Positions 5,743 to 13,044 of a stretch of DNA of 13,604 nt are shown here, piece by piece; positions within the stretch are counted from its first letter, which is position 1, and each line of letters opens with the position of its first letter. The stretch covers positions 1 to 13,604 of the forward strand of contig DLCS01000060.1 of assembly GCA_002480735.1 (NCBI GenBank), written 5' to 3'. This DNA comes from Bacillaceae bacterium UBA7792 (GTDB taxonomy: Bacteria > Bacillota > Bacilli > Bacillales > Cytobacillaceae). The notes under the pieces are model-generated. The model saw only the letters and a program-made list of their open reading frames with translations, did not search any database and was not told where the DNA came from. The position numbers and the translations under genes are program-made.

Positions 5743-6870
5743 GTGAATCATTCAATCGATTTAAGCAAGTATTCCGTACGAACAGACCTGGCCGTTGAGG
5801 CGAGGGAAATGGTGATTGCGGAAAGAAAAAAGAAAGATGTGTATGAAGAGGAAAATATTTCAGATATTGAGGGTGTCATTATAAAGGAAAGAGAGGAAAA
5901 TGATATAAAAGTTTCCTTAGTCGAAATTACAGAGGAAGGTGCCAATGCAATTGGAAAGAAACCGGGGAAATACTTGACATTAGAGGTCATTGGGATTCGA
6001 CAGCAAGATACCGAGCTGCAGGAAAAGGTTCAGGAGACCTTTGCTCAAGAATTTGCTCATTTCCTGAAACAGCTTGGCATCAAGGAGGATGCATCATGCT
6101 TAGTAGTTGGCCTTGGAAACTGGAATGTCACACCTGATGCCCTTGGACCCCAGGTTTGTGAAAACCTACTTGTCACACGTCATCTGTATGAATTGCAGCC
6201 GGAGAGCGTGGAAGAGGGCTATCGTCCTGTAAGTGCCATTGCCCCAGGTGTCATGGGCCTAACTGGCATTGAAACGAGTGATATTATCCTTGGGGTTGTG
6301 GAGAAAACAAAGCCTGACTTTGTGATCGCCATTGATGCTCTTGCATCAAGATCGATTGAAAGAGTCAATTCTACCATACAGATTTCCGATACAGGCATTC
6401 ATCCTGGCTCTGGTGTTGGGAATAAGAGAAAGGAGTTAAGCAAAGGGACGCTTGGAATCCCGGTGATTGCGATCGGGGTTCCTACCGTCGTCGACGCGGT
6501 GTCGATCACAAGCGATACGATCGACTATATATTAAAGCATTTTGGCAAGGAAATGAAGGAGGGAAATCGTCCTTCCCGAGCTTTAACACCTGCAGGCATG
6601 ACCTTTGGAAAAAGAAAAAAGCTAACTGACGAGGACTTGCCGGAGGAGCATCACCGAAAAACATTTCTTGGCATGATTGGGACTTTGGAGGACGAGGAGA
6701 AGAGAAAGCTTATTTCTGAGGTCCTTTCTCCCTTGGGTCATAATCTAATGGTCACACCGAAGGAGGTTGACGTTTTTATTGAAGATATGGCCAATCTGAT
6801 TGCCAGTGGATTAAATGCCTCGCTCCACCAATCTATCAATCAGGATAATGCTGGTTTTTATACGAGATAA
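5743..6870 (+). CDS. gpr: GPR, spore germination protease
   Basis: Endopeptidase (peptidase family A25) that cuts the small acid-soluble proteins coating spore DNA, releasing amino acids early in germination. It is made in the forespore as an inactive zymogen. The 375-residue product matches Bacillus GPR throughout: [10 protein letters not shown] near the N terminus, [54 protein letters not shown] and [12 protein letters not shown]. The two aspartates known to be essential in B. megaterium GPR correspond to D132 (PDALGP) and D198 (IDALAS), and their 66-residue spacing is preserved. GTG 5743 is the start: GAGGG sits 8 bases upstream, and the propeptide up to SVRTD is then exactly 15 residues, as in B. 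megaterium. The upstream in-frame ATG at 5713 has no Shine-Dalgarno. The gene is followed by spoIIP after 80 bases with no terminator. Confidence 0.96.
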   Translation: MNHSIDLSKYSVRTDLAVEAREMVIAERKKKDVYEEENISDIEGVIIKEREENDIKVSLVEITEEGANAIGKKPGKYLTLEVIGIRQQDTELQEKVQETFAQEFAHFLKQLGIKEDASCLVVGLGNWNVTPDALGPQVCENLLVTRHLYELQPESVEEGYRPVSAIAPGVMGLTGIETSDIILGVVEKTKPDFVIAIDALASRSIERVNSTIQISDTGIHPGSGVGNKRKELSKGTLGIPVIAIGVPTVVDAVSITSDTIDYILKHFGKEMKEGNRPSRALTPAGMTFGKRKKLTDEDLPEEHHRKTFLGMIGTLEDEEKRKLISEVLSPLGHNLMVTPKEVDVFIEDMANLIASGLNASLHQSINQDNAGFYTR

Positions 6871-6888
6871 CTTGATGAAGTGAAAATA

Positions 6889-6952
6889 ATGGTTCTACCT
6901 TTTCTAGCAAAGTCATAAGAATTAGTAGACTTACTTTAAGAGGTGGAACCAT
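6889..6952 (+). promoter_or_regulatory. Hairpin burying the spoIIP ribosome-binding site and ATG
   Basis: Bases 6889-6903 pair with 6938-6952 over 15 bp (13 Watson-Crick, 2 G-U; 34-base loop). The right arm contains the whole spoIIP Shine-Dalgarno (AAGAGGTGG, 6938-6946) and the first two bases of the ATG. The stem is not followed by a T-run, so it is not a terminator. A transcript reading through from gpr would carry both arms; one starting inside the loop would carry only the right arm and have a free ribosome-binding site. Confidence 0.6.
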
Positions 6953-8153
6953 GAAATATAATAGAGCTTCTTCATTTGTTGTGACGGTTCAAGGGACAAG
7001 TATACTCAATTTTTTTCTTGTAATTACGCTGTTATTGTTGCTGATTTTTTCCATAAGTGGATTAATTACATCTTTAAATCCAGAATATCGAATCAAATCA
7101 TCCTCTGTTAATAGCGCGACAACCCATTTGAATGGGAAAATTCTCTTTCAGCTCATAACTTCAGAGAACCATGCCTTTAAACAAGCATTACCTGAAGGGG
7201 AAGCGGCACCAAAACTATCGAATCTTGTTTTTCAAGCATCTACCAATATTAATTTGGATGACCCAAGAAGTCTACTTGGTAGGGAGCTTCCAGGATTTTC
7301 ATTATTCGATGGAAAAATTCTTGTAGCTGGGGAGGGAACAAATTATACGAATCTGCCGATTGAATCTCCTCCCCCTCAAGAAGTTTTAAAAGAAGAGAAT
7401 GAGGCATCCATACAAAACACTGAAGGTCTTGAAGAAACGGTTGAGGGTGACAAACCAACACCTTCTCAGTCAACTGGCGATCGCAAAATGGTGTATATCT
7501 ACTTTACCCATACGCGCGAGTCTTTCCTCCCTTATTTAAAAGGAGTGACAGATCCAAACAGTGCTCAGCATTCTAAAATCAATGTAACAAAAATTGGCGA
7601 CCATCTGATGAGCGAATTGGAGAGTCTTGGGATTGGAACGGTAGTAGATAAAACCGATATTATGACGAATTTAAACAAGAAGGGGCTAAAATACCAAAAA
7701 TCCTACGTTGAATCAAGGAAGGTTGTGGAGGCTGCCATTTCCTCCAATCGGGATTTAACTTATTTAATTGATATTCATCGAGATTCTCAACGAAGGGAAA
7801 AAACAACCATTAATATCAATGGAAAATCATATGCGAAGCTCGCTTTTGTCATCGGGGCGGAAAATCCAAATTATGAAAAGAACGTGAAGCTAGCCAGTCA
7901 GATTCATCAAAGACTAAAGGAAAGATACCCAGGACTGAGCCGAGGAATTATTGAAAAAGCGGGGGCATCCACGAATGGAAAGTTCAATCAAGATTTATCT
8001 GGGAATGCCATGCTTATTGAATTTGGCGGGGTTGATAATACCTTTGAGGAATTAAATCGTTCAGCAGATGCCTTCGCAGAAGTTTTCAGTGAAATTTTCT
8101 GGGAGGCGGAGAAGGTTCATTCACCAGTTGATGAGCCAGCAAATGAACAGTAG
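6951..8153 (+). CDS. spoIIP: SpoIIP, engulfment peptidoglycan hydrolase
   Basis: Membrane-anchored amidase/endopeptidase that, with SpoIID and SpoIIM, degrades septal peptidoglycan and drives engulfment of the forespore. The 400-residue product (B. subtilis 401) has a hydrophobic anchor at about 17-42, a family-specific extracytoplasmic region with NLDDPRSLLGRELPGF (101-116) and NYTNLPIESPPP, a low-complexity acidic linker (about 145-178), and a C-terminal catalytic domain. H187 (THTRES) and H276 (DIHRDS) align with B. subtilis H189 and H278, which I recall as active-site histidines; E190 and E357 (LIEFGGVDN) are also kept. The first His of the B. subtilis HTH motif is Phe185 here. ATG has a strong AAGAGGTGG upstream, but this sits in a hairpin. 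The mother-cell sigma-E promoter known in B. subtilis is not clearly visible. Confidence 0.96.
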   Translation: MKYNRASSFVVTVQGTSILNFFLVITLLLLLIFSISGLITSLNPEYRIKSSSVNSATTHLNGKILFQLITSENHAFKQALPEGEAAPKLSNLVFQASTNINLDDPRSLLGRELPGFSLFDGKILVAGEGTNYTNLPIESPPPQEVLKEENEASIQNTEGLEETVEGDKPTPSQSTGDRKMVYIYFTHTRESFLPYLKGVTDPNSAQHSKINVTKIGDHLMSELESLGIGTVVDKTDIMTNLNKKGLKYQKSYVESRKVVEAAISSNRDLTYLIDIHRDSQRREKTTININGKSYAKLAFVIGAENPNYEKNVKLASQIHQRLKERYPGLSRGIIEKAGASTNGKFNQDLSGNAMLIEFGGVDNTFEELNRSADAFAEVFSEIFWEAEKVHSPVDEPANEQ

Positions 8154-8157
8154 TAGG

Positions 8158-8192
8158 AAAGGGCAATTGGGGAATACCTAGTTGCCTTTTTC
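8158..8192 (+). terminator. spoIIP terminator
   Basis: AAAGGGCAA (8158-8166) pairs with TTGCCTTTT (8182-8190) with one G-T pair, followed by further T. It separates the gpr-spoIIP unit from yqxA. Confidence 0.7.
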
Positions 8193-8204
8193 TGTAGGGT
8201 GGAT

Positions 8205-8234
8205 TGTACAAGTTTTAGAATGGCATTCATACTG
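8205..8234 (+). promoter_or_regulatory. Candidate sigma-G-like promoter of yqxA
   Basis: TGTACA (8205-8210), 17-base spacer, CATACTG (8228-8234), which matches the sigma-G -10 CATACTA at 6/7 but the -35 at only 4/6. The same stretch can be read as a weak sigma-A promoter (TTGTAC, 18 bases, CATACT). The position after the spoIIP terminator and 53 bases before yqxA fits either. Confidence 0.4.
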
Positions 8235-8287
8235 GCCATAATGTTTAAGAGAAATGCAATTGAAAAATAAAGTGATGGGTGATTCAA

Positions 8288-8635
8288 ATGAAGATGTTCC
8301 TTTTAAAATTTTTCCTAGTGGTTGCGTTGATGTTCGTCTCTGTGTTATTTGGGATGCAGCAAGCAAATGTCGGCATCCATCGGATGAAGGGGTTTGAGGA
8401 CTCCAACTTCAAGGAAGCTCTTAATATAAACGAGACAGACGGTCAGGTAGAGGTTTCTCTCCTAGGCAATGACATACGAAGCCATGACCTGGAAGAGAAA
8501 AAACAAAAGCTAGAACAAATGAAGGCCTATAATTTCTTCTCTGATGTAGGGAAAAAATTTGCAGGGGCTGTTTCGATCGTAACTGAAAAAATAATCGGGG
8601 TCATGACTTCATTAATTAGTAAAGAGGAAGACTGA
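8288..8635 (+). CDS. yqxA: YqxA, DUF3679-type small membrane protein
   Basis: A 115-residue protein of unknown function with one N-terminal hydrophobic segment (about 4-22), a conserved GMQQANVG...RMKGF stretch just after it, a polar Lys/Glu-rich middle that may form a short helix or coiled coil (about 78-90), and a hydrophobic-amphipathic C-terminal stretch (VTEKIIGVMTSLIS). Length, these motifs and the place between spoIIP and lepA match B. subtilis YqxA as I recall it. ATG 8288 is chosen because GGGTGAT lies 5-6 bases upstream; an in-frame GTG at 8279 overlaps that site and an ATG at 8294 is a weaker alternative. The possible forespore promoter and the neighbours hint at a sporulation role, but that is inference. 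Confidence 0.87.
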   Translation: MKMFLLKFFLVVALMFVSVLFGMQQANVGIHRMKGFEDSNFKEALNINETDGQVEVSLLGNDIRSHDLEEKKQKLEQMKAYNFFSDVGKKFAGAVSIVTEKIIGVMTSLISKEED

Positions 8636-8657
8636 ACCCATGCCCACACTTCTTTTT
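8621..8657 (+). terminator. Weak terminator after yqxA
   Basis: AAAGAGGAAG (8621-8630, inside the yqxA 3' end) can pair with CTTCTTTTT (8649-8657) with two G-T pairs and an 18-base loop. The T-run is good but the stem is weak, so this is a tentative call. Confidence 0.35.
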
Positions 8658-8660
8658 CCA

Positions 8661-8689
8661 TTGAATCTTAAACTAGCGACTGCTATAAT
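8661..8689 (+). promoter_or_regulatory. Sigma-A promoter of lepA
   Basis: TTGAAT (8661-8666), 17-base spacer, perfect TATAAT (8684-8689) preceded by TGC, an extended -10. Predicted start near 8696. Confidence 0.8.
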
Positions 8690-8730
8690 CAAAAAATAGT
8701 GCAAGTGGAAGTATAGTAGGAGTGAACGAT

Positions 8731-10566
8731 ATGAATAGAGAAGAAAGGCTTGAAAGGCAATCAAAAATCCGTAATTTTTCCATTATCGCTCATATCGACC
8801 ATGGAAAATCGACGTTAGCCGATCGGATTTTGGAAAAAACGAATACGCTAACCGCTCGTGAGATGAAGGATCAGCTCTTAGATTCGATGGATCTGGAAAG
8901 AGAGCGTGGAATCACGATTAAACTGAACTCTGTTCAATTGAAATATAAGGCAAAAGATGGAGAAATCTATACATTTCATTTGATCGATACCCCAGGACAT
9001 GTCGACTTCACGTATGAAGTGTCACGAAGCTTAGCAGCCTGTGAAGGAGCAGTCTTAGTTGTGGACGCTGCCCAAGGAATTGAGGCACAAACATTAGCGA
9101 ATGTGTATTTGGCGATTGATAATGACCTTGAGATTGTCCCAGTCATTAACAAAATCGACCTCCCAAGTGCGGATCCCGATCGGGTACGCAATGAAATTGA
9201 AGACGTCATCGGTTTGGATGCGTCCGAAGCGGTTCTGGCCAGTGCCAAAGCAGGAATCGGAATCGAGGATATCTTAGAGCAAATCGTGGAAAAGGTCCCA
9301 GCGCCAACCGGGGATCCGGATGCACCATTAAAGGCGTTAATCTTTGATTCCCTTTATGATGCCTATCGTGGAGTCGTTGCTTATATCAGAGTCGTCGACG
9401 GCACGGTTAAAGCCGGGGATAAGATTAAAATGATGGCTACAGGCAAGGAATTCGAAGTAACCGAAGTTGGTGTCTTTACACCTAAAGCGGTAACGACAGA
9501 GGAGCTTACAGTCGGTGATGTTGGATTTCTAACGGCTGCCATTAAAAATGTTGGAGATACACGAGTCGGGGATACGATTACAAATGCTAAAAACGGCGCG
9601 ACAGAGGCGTTACCTGGTTACCGGAAATTGAATCCAATGGTGTACTGCGGATTATACCCAATTGATAGTGCCAAATTTAATGATTTGCGTGAAGCATTGG
9701 AGAAATTGCAATTAAACGACTCCGCCCTTCAATATGAACCGGAAACATCGCAGGCCTTAGGCTTTGGTTTCCGCTGTGGTTTCCTTGGTCGCCTCCATAT
9801 GGAAATCATTCAGGAGCGAATTGAGCGTGAGTTCAAAATTGACCTAATTACTACAGCACCGAGTGTTATTTATGATGTGGTGATGACGGATGGAACAGAA
9901 TTAAAAATTGACAATCCTTCCGATATGCCAGATCCACAGAAAATTGACCGTATTGAAGAGCCTTATGTAAAGGCAACGATGATGGCTCCAAATGACTATG
10001 TCGGTGCGATTATGGAAATCTGCCAAAACAAACGCGGCCATTTCATTGATATGCAATATTTGGATGAGACTCGTGTCAGCATCCTCTATGAGATTCCACT
10101 ATCAGAAATTGTCTATGATTTCTTCGATCAACTGAAATCTAGTACAAAGGGATATGCTTCCTTTGATTATGAGCTTATCGGGTACAAGCCATCAAAGCTT
10201 GTAAAAATGGATATTCTTTTGAACGCTGAACAAGTCGATGCATTAAGCTTTATCGTTCACAAGGATTTTGCCTATGATCGTGGGAAGATCATTGTAGAGA
10301 AGCTGAAGGAACTCATTCCAAGACAGCAATTTGAAGTGCCTGTCCAAGCGGCAATTGGCCAAAAAATTGTAGCACGTTCAACCATTAAGGCGATGCGCAA
10401 AAACGTCTTAGCGAAATGTTACGGTGGAGACATTTCCCGTAAACGAAAGCTCTTAGAAAAGCAAAAAGAGGGTAAAAAGCGCATGAAGCAGGTTGGTTCC
10501 GTCGAAGTTCCACAGGAAGCCTTCATGGCCGTCTTAAAAATGGATGACAGTAGTTCGAAAAAATAA
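8731..10566 (+). CDS. lepA: Elongation factor 4 (LepA), ribosome-associated GTPase
   Basis: Translational GTPase that binds the ribosome and is implicated in back-translocation or in 30S assembly. The 611-residue product is the usual length. All G motifs are visible: AHIDHGKST (20-28, P-loop), RERGITI (57-63, switch I threonine T62), DTPGH (86-90), NKID (140-143) and SAK (171-173). They are followed by the beta-barrel domain II, two alpha-beta domains with [17 protein letters not shown] and, in place of EF-G domain IV, the LepA-specific C-terminal domain (about 490-611) with [25 protein letters not shown] and VEVPQEAF, broken here by reference only. ATG 8731 has AGGAG 8 bases upstream; an in-frame GTG at 8722 overlaps that site. 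It has its own strong promoter and a terminator before hemW. Confidence 0.97.
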   Translation: MNREERLERQSKIRNFSIIAHIDHGKSTLADRILEKTNTLTAREMKDQLLDSMDLERERGITIKLNSVQLKYKAKDGEIYTFHLIDTPGHVDFTYEVSRSLAACEGAVLVVDAAQGIEAQTLANVYLAIDNDLEIVPVINKIDLPSADPDRVRNEIEDVIGLDASEAVLASAKAGIGIEDILEQIVEKVPAPTGDPDAPLKALIFDSLYDAYRGVVAYIRVVDGTVKAGDKIKMMATGKEFEVTEVGVFTPKAVTTEELTVGDVGFLTAAIKNVGDTRVGDTITNAKNGATEALPGYRKLNPMVYCGLYPIDSAKFNDLREALEKLQLNDSALQYEPETSQALGFGFRCGFLGRLHMEIIQERIEREFKIDLITTAPSVIYDVVMTDGTELKIDNPSDMPDPQKIDRIEEPYVKATMMAPNDYVGAIMEICQNKRGHFIDMQYLDETRVSILYEIPLSEIVYDFFDQLKSSTKGYASFDYELIGYKPSKLVKMDILLNAEQVDALSFIVHKDFAYDRGKIIVEKLKELIPRQQFEVPVQAAIGQKIVARSTIKAMRKNVLAKCYGGDISRKRKLLEKQKEGKKRMKQVGSVEVPQEAFMAVLKMDDSSSKK

Positions 10567-10571
10567 ACGGG

Positions 10572-10618
10572 AAGGGGTTAGAATGGCTTGGTTCGCTAAG
10601 TGATCTAACCTCTTTTTT
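10572..10618 (+). terminator. lepA terminator
   Basis: AAGGGGTTAGA (10572-10582) pairs with TCTAACCTCTT (10604-10614) over 11 bp with one G-T pair; the loop can fold further through GCTT/AAGT. A T-run follows to 10618. Only 27 bases separate it from hemW, which has no visible promoter, so some read-through is expected. Confidence 0.8.
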
Positions 10619-10627
10619 GATAGAAAT

Positions 10628-10648
10628 AAGAGGTTGTGATGAAAATTG
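10628..10648 (+). promoter_or_regulatory. hemW ribosome-binding site with out-of-frame ATG before TTG start
   Basis: AAGAGG (10628-10633) is followed after 5 bases by ATG (10639), which opens a 13-codon out-of-frame ORF, and after 12 bases by the in-frame TTG (10646) of hemW. A stop in the hemW frame at 10640-10642 rules out any start further upstream. The spacing is the same as at comEC. Confidence 0.55.
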
Positions 10649-11785
10649 ATAAAAGCTGCTTATATTCATATTCCATTCTGTGAACATATCTGTCATTATT
10701 GTGATTTTAATAAAGTGTTTTTACAAGGTCAGCCCGTGGATGAATATTTAGAGGCATTGAAAAAAGAAATTGAATTAACTCTAGAGCTTGCCCCAACGAA
10801 TCATTTGGACTCGATCTTTGTAGGTGGTGGCACACCAACTGCGCTAAATGAAAGGCAATTAGAAGTCCTCTGCCGAGGGATAAATGACTTGCTCCCGTTT
10901 GACAAAGGAACGGAATTTACCTTTGAAGCGAATCCAGGGGATTTATCAAAAGAGAAATTTCAAATCCTCCATGATGCAGGAGTGAATCGCCTAAGCTTCG
11001 GCGTGCAAACATTTAACGATGAGTTGCTGAAGCGTATTGGTCGAGTTCATCGAGCTGCCGACGTATTCAAGTCAGTAGAACTAGCAAAACGTTCTGGCTT
11101 TGAAAATATCAGCATTGACTTAATTTATAGCTTACCGGGGCAAACTTTAAATGATTTTGTCGAAACCTTAAATACGTCCTTCTCTTTAGACATCACCCAT
11201 TATTCCGGATATTCCCTGATTATTGAACCGAAGACCGTTTTTTATAATTTATTGAAAAAAGGTCGCCTTCCATTGCCAGGGGAGGATGCAGAGGCTGGCA
11301 TGTATGAAGAGCTAATGAAAGCAATGGAAAACCACGGGTTTAAGCAATATGAGATAAGCAATTTTTCTCTTCCCGGCTATGAAAGCAGGCATAATCTAAC
11401 CTATTGGAACAACGAGGAATATTATGGATTTGGTGCAGGTGCCCACAGCTATACGAGTGGGAGCAGACGATCCAATTTTGGTCCGCTTAAAAAGTATATG
11501 GAACCACTAGAGAACGGGCAGCTCCCTATTTTCGAAGAGGTTCGACCGACAAAGGCCGAGCGCATGGAAGAAGAAATATTTCTAGGGTTGCGAAAAAACC
11601 AAGGAGTCTCGATTTCAAAATTCAAAGAAAAATTTGGGGAAGATCTTAAGGTGCTTTTTGGAAAAGAAATAAGAGAGCTGCAAAAACAGTCATTGATACA
11701 TGTCGAAAATGGATACGTAAAATTAACGAATAAGGGTCGCTTTTTAGGAAATGAAGTATTTCAGTCATTTCTTGGAGTCGTATAA
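10646..11785 (+). CDS. hemW: HemW, radical-SAM haem chaperone (formerly HemN-like)
   Basis: Radical S-adenosylmethionine enzyme family, annotated in the past as oxygen-independent coproporphyrinogen III oxidase but now regarded as a haem-inserting chaperone. The cluster motif C12-EHI-C16-HY-C19 binds the 4Fe-4S centre; GGGTP (60-64) and SFGVQTF (117-123) are the SAM-binding elements; HNLTYW (249-254) is typical of the HemW branch. A HemN C-terminal winged-helix-like domain covers about 300-375. At 379 residues it has the HemW length and lacks the longer N-terminal extension of true HemN. It matches B. subtilis HemN/YqeR from end to end as I recall it. The TTG start is the only one possible near the conserved AAYIHIPFC. 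It lies between lepA and hrcA as in B. subtilis; no gene-specific promoter is seen. Confidence 0.95.
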   Translation: MIKAAYIHIPFCEHICHYCDFNKVFLQGQPVDEYLEALKKEIELTLELAPTNHLDSIFVGGGTPTALNERQLEVLCRGINDLLPFDKGTEFTFEANPGDLSKEKFQILHDAGVNRLSFGVQTFNDELLKRIGRVHRAADVFKSVELAKRSGFENISIDLIYSLPGQTLNDFVETLNTSFSLDITHYSGYSLIIEPKTVFYNLLKKGRLPLPGEDAEAGMYEELMKAMENHGFKQYEISNFSLPGYESRHNLTYWNNEEYYGFGAGAHSYTSGSRRSNFGPLKKYMEPLENGQLPIFEEVRPTKAERMEEEIFLGLRKNQGVSISKFKEKFGEDLKVLFGKEIRELQKQSLIHVENGYVKLTNKGRFLGNEVFQSFLGVV

Positions 11786-11827
11786 TCTGAAATTACTTTA
11801 TGATAGGGAGATATTAAGGTTTTAGGA

Positions 11828-11855
11828 TTGACATCTTCCCATTAAATTTGATAAT
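11828..11855 (+). promoter_or_regulatory. Sigma-A promoter of the hrcA heat-shock operon
   Basis: Perfect TTGACA (11828-11833), 16-base spacer, GATAAT (11850-11855, 5/6). Transcription would start near 11862, just before the CIRCE element, so the operator lies in the leader. Confidence 0.8.
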
Positions 11856-11867
11856 TTATTAGTAGAT

Positions 11868-11894
11868 TTAGCACTCGTTATGTCGGAGTGCTAA
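11868..11894 (+). promoter_or_regulatory. CIRCE operator (HrcA binding site)
   Basis: Perfect consensus inverted repeat TTAGCACTC-N9-GAGTGCTAA. It lies between the promoter and the hrcA Shine-Dalgarno (AGAGGTGAT, 11896-11904). HrcA bound here blocks transcription of the operon; GroEL is known to keep HrcA active. Confidence 0.98.
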
Positions 11895-11909
11895 CAGAGG
11901 TGATAATCC

Positions 11910-12941
11910 GTGTTAACAGATCGTCAATTATTAATATTCCAAGTGATTGTTGATGATTTTATTCGATCTGCTCAACCAGTCGGTTCGAGAAGTTTGTCGA
12001 AAAAGGAAGGGATCAAGCTTAGTTCGGCGACGATTAGAAATGAAATGGCTGACCTTGAAGAATTGGGATTTCTCGAGAAAACACACACCTCATCGGGGCG
12101 AATTCCATCCGAGAAGGGATACCGATTTTACGTTGATCATATGCTCTCGCCACAGAAACTGGATTCAAAGGACATTGACACGGTTCGCTCAATTTTTGCG
12201 GAGAGAATTTATGAATTGGAGAAGATTGTACAGAGATCTGCCAAGATTCTTTCCGAGTTGACTAACTATACAGCCATTGTTCTTGGACCTGCAGTTAGAG
12301 AGAACAAGTTAAAAAAGGTTCAAATCGTACCTTTGAATAAAGAAACGGCCATAGCGATTATCGTGACAGATACGGGGCATGTGGAAAATAAAATGTTCCA
12401 TCTTCCTCCGGGCATTGATACGGGGGATATTGAAAAGCTTGTTAACATATTAAATCAACGTTTAACAGGGGTTCCGCTTGAGGATTTAAACGAGAAAATC
12501 TTTAAAGAGGTTGCTCTCGTATTAAGGCAGCATATTCGAAGCTATGACTCCATGCTTTCTGCGATTTTGGATGCATTCAAAATACCAGCAAATGAAAGAT
12601 TGTTTTTCGGTGGAAAAACGAACATGCTAAGCCAACCAGAATTTCACGATATCGACAAGATCAAAAGTCTTATGAATATGATTGAACATGAAGAGGATAT
12701 GTACGACATCATCCGTAGGAATCCGACGGGCATTCATGTGAGGATCGGTAAAGAAAATGATAATACAGCCATGGAGGATTGCAGCTTAATTACTGCCTCA
12801 TATTCTGTTGGGGCTGAGCAGCTTGGAACGATTGCCATTTTGGGACCAACGCGCATGGAGTATTCACGTGTAATCAGTTTGTTGAAATTTTTAAGCAATG
12901 ATTTATCACAGGTGTTGACGAAGCTGTATCAAAGTAATTAG
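11910..12941 (+). CDS. hrcA: HrcA, heat-inducible transcription repressor
   Basis: Repressor of class I heat-shock genes, acting at CIRCE on its own operon and normally on groESL. The product has 343 residues, the same as B. subtilis HrcA. The N-terminal winged helix-turn-helix covers about 1-75, with the recognition region [17 protein letters not shown] (37-53) and the wing [24 protein letters not shown]-like effector domain with an inserted dimerisation region follows ([32 protein letters not shown], then the conserved C-terminal [11 protein letters not shown]). GTG 11910 follows AGAGGTGAT with a 5-base gap. It is the first gene of the hrcA-grpE-dnaK-dnaJ operon; grpE follows after about 100 bases, and autoregulation through CIRCE is clear from the sequence. 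Confidence 0.98.
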   Translation: MLTDRQLLIFQVIVDDFIRSAQPVGSRSLSKKEGIKLSSATIRNEMADLEELGFLEKTHTSSGRIPSEKGYRFYVDHMLSPQKLDSKDIDTVRSIFAERIYELEKIVQRSAKILSELTNYTAIVLGPAVRENKLKKVQIVPLNKETAIAIIVTDTGHVENKMFHLPPGIDTGDIEKLVNILNQRLTGVPLEDLNEKIFKEVALVLRQHIRSYDSMLSAILDAFKIPANERLFFGGKTNMLSQPEFHDIDKIKSLMNMIEHEEDMYDIIRRNPTGIHVRIGKENDNTAMEDCSLITASYSVGAEQLGTIAILGPTRMEYSRVISLLKFLSNDLSQVLTKLYQSN

Positions 12942-12958
12942 CGCTGGAAATATTGATT

Positions 12959-12987
12959 AAGGGTGGAAACGTTTTTCCATCCCTTTT
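12959..12987 (+). terminator. Terminator-like hairpin between hrcA and grpE
   Basis: AAGGGTGGAAA (12959-12969) pairs with TTTCCATCCCTT (12974-12985) with one bulged T and a 4-base loop, followed by TTTG. The T-run is short. Within an operon it is more likely a partial terminator or an RNA processing/stability element that sets grpE-dnaK levels apart from hrcA. Confidence 0.55.
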
Positions 12988-13044
12988 GCCTGCGCATAAT
13001 CTGGAATGGATTTTTTGCTTGAATATATAAGGGAGGTGAATACG

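Noticed and set aside
6914..6922. CATAAGAAT as the sigma-E promoter of spoIIP
   Set aside because: The -10 matches only partly and the expected -35 position (about 6893-6899) reads TTCTACC, a poor match, so it is not listed as a feature.
8178..8366. 62-residue - strand frame across the spoIIP-yqxA gap
   Set aside because: It overlaps the yqxA start and the spoIIP terminator and has no recognisable protein features.
8976..9248. 90-residue - strand frame inside lepA
   Set aside because: Shadow of the conserved lepA G domain; its composition follows the sense codons and no start signal is visible.
11947..12261. 104-residue + strand frame inside hrcA
   Set aside because: Out-of-frame reading of the conserved hrcA winged-helix region; no ribosome-binding site.
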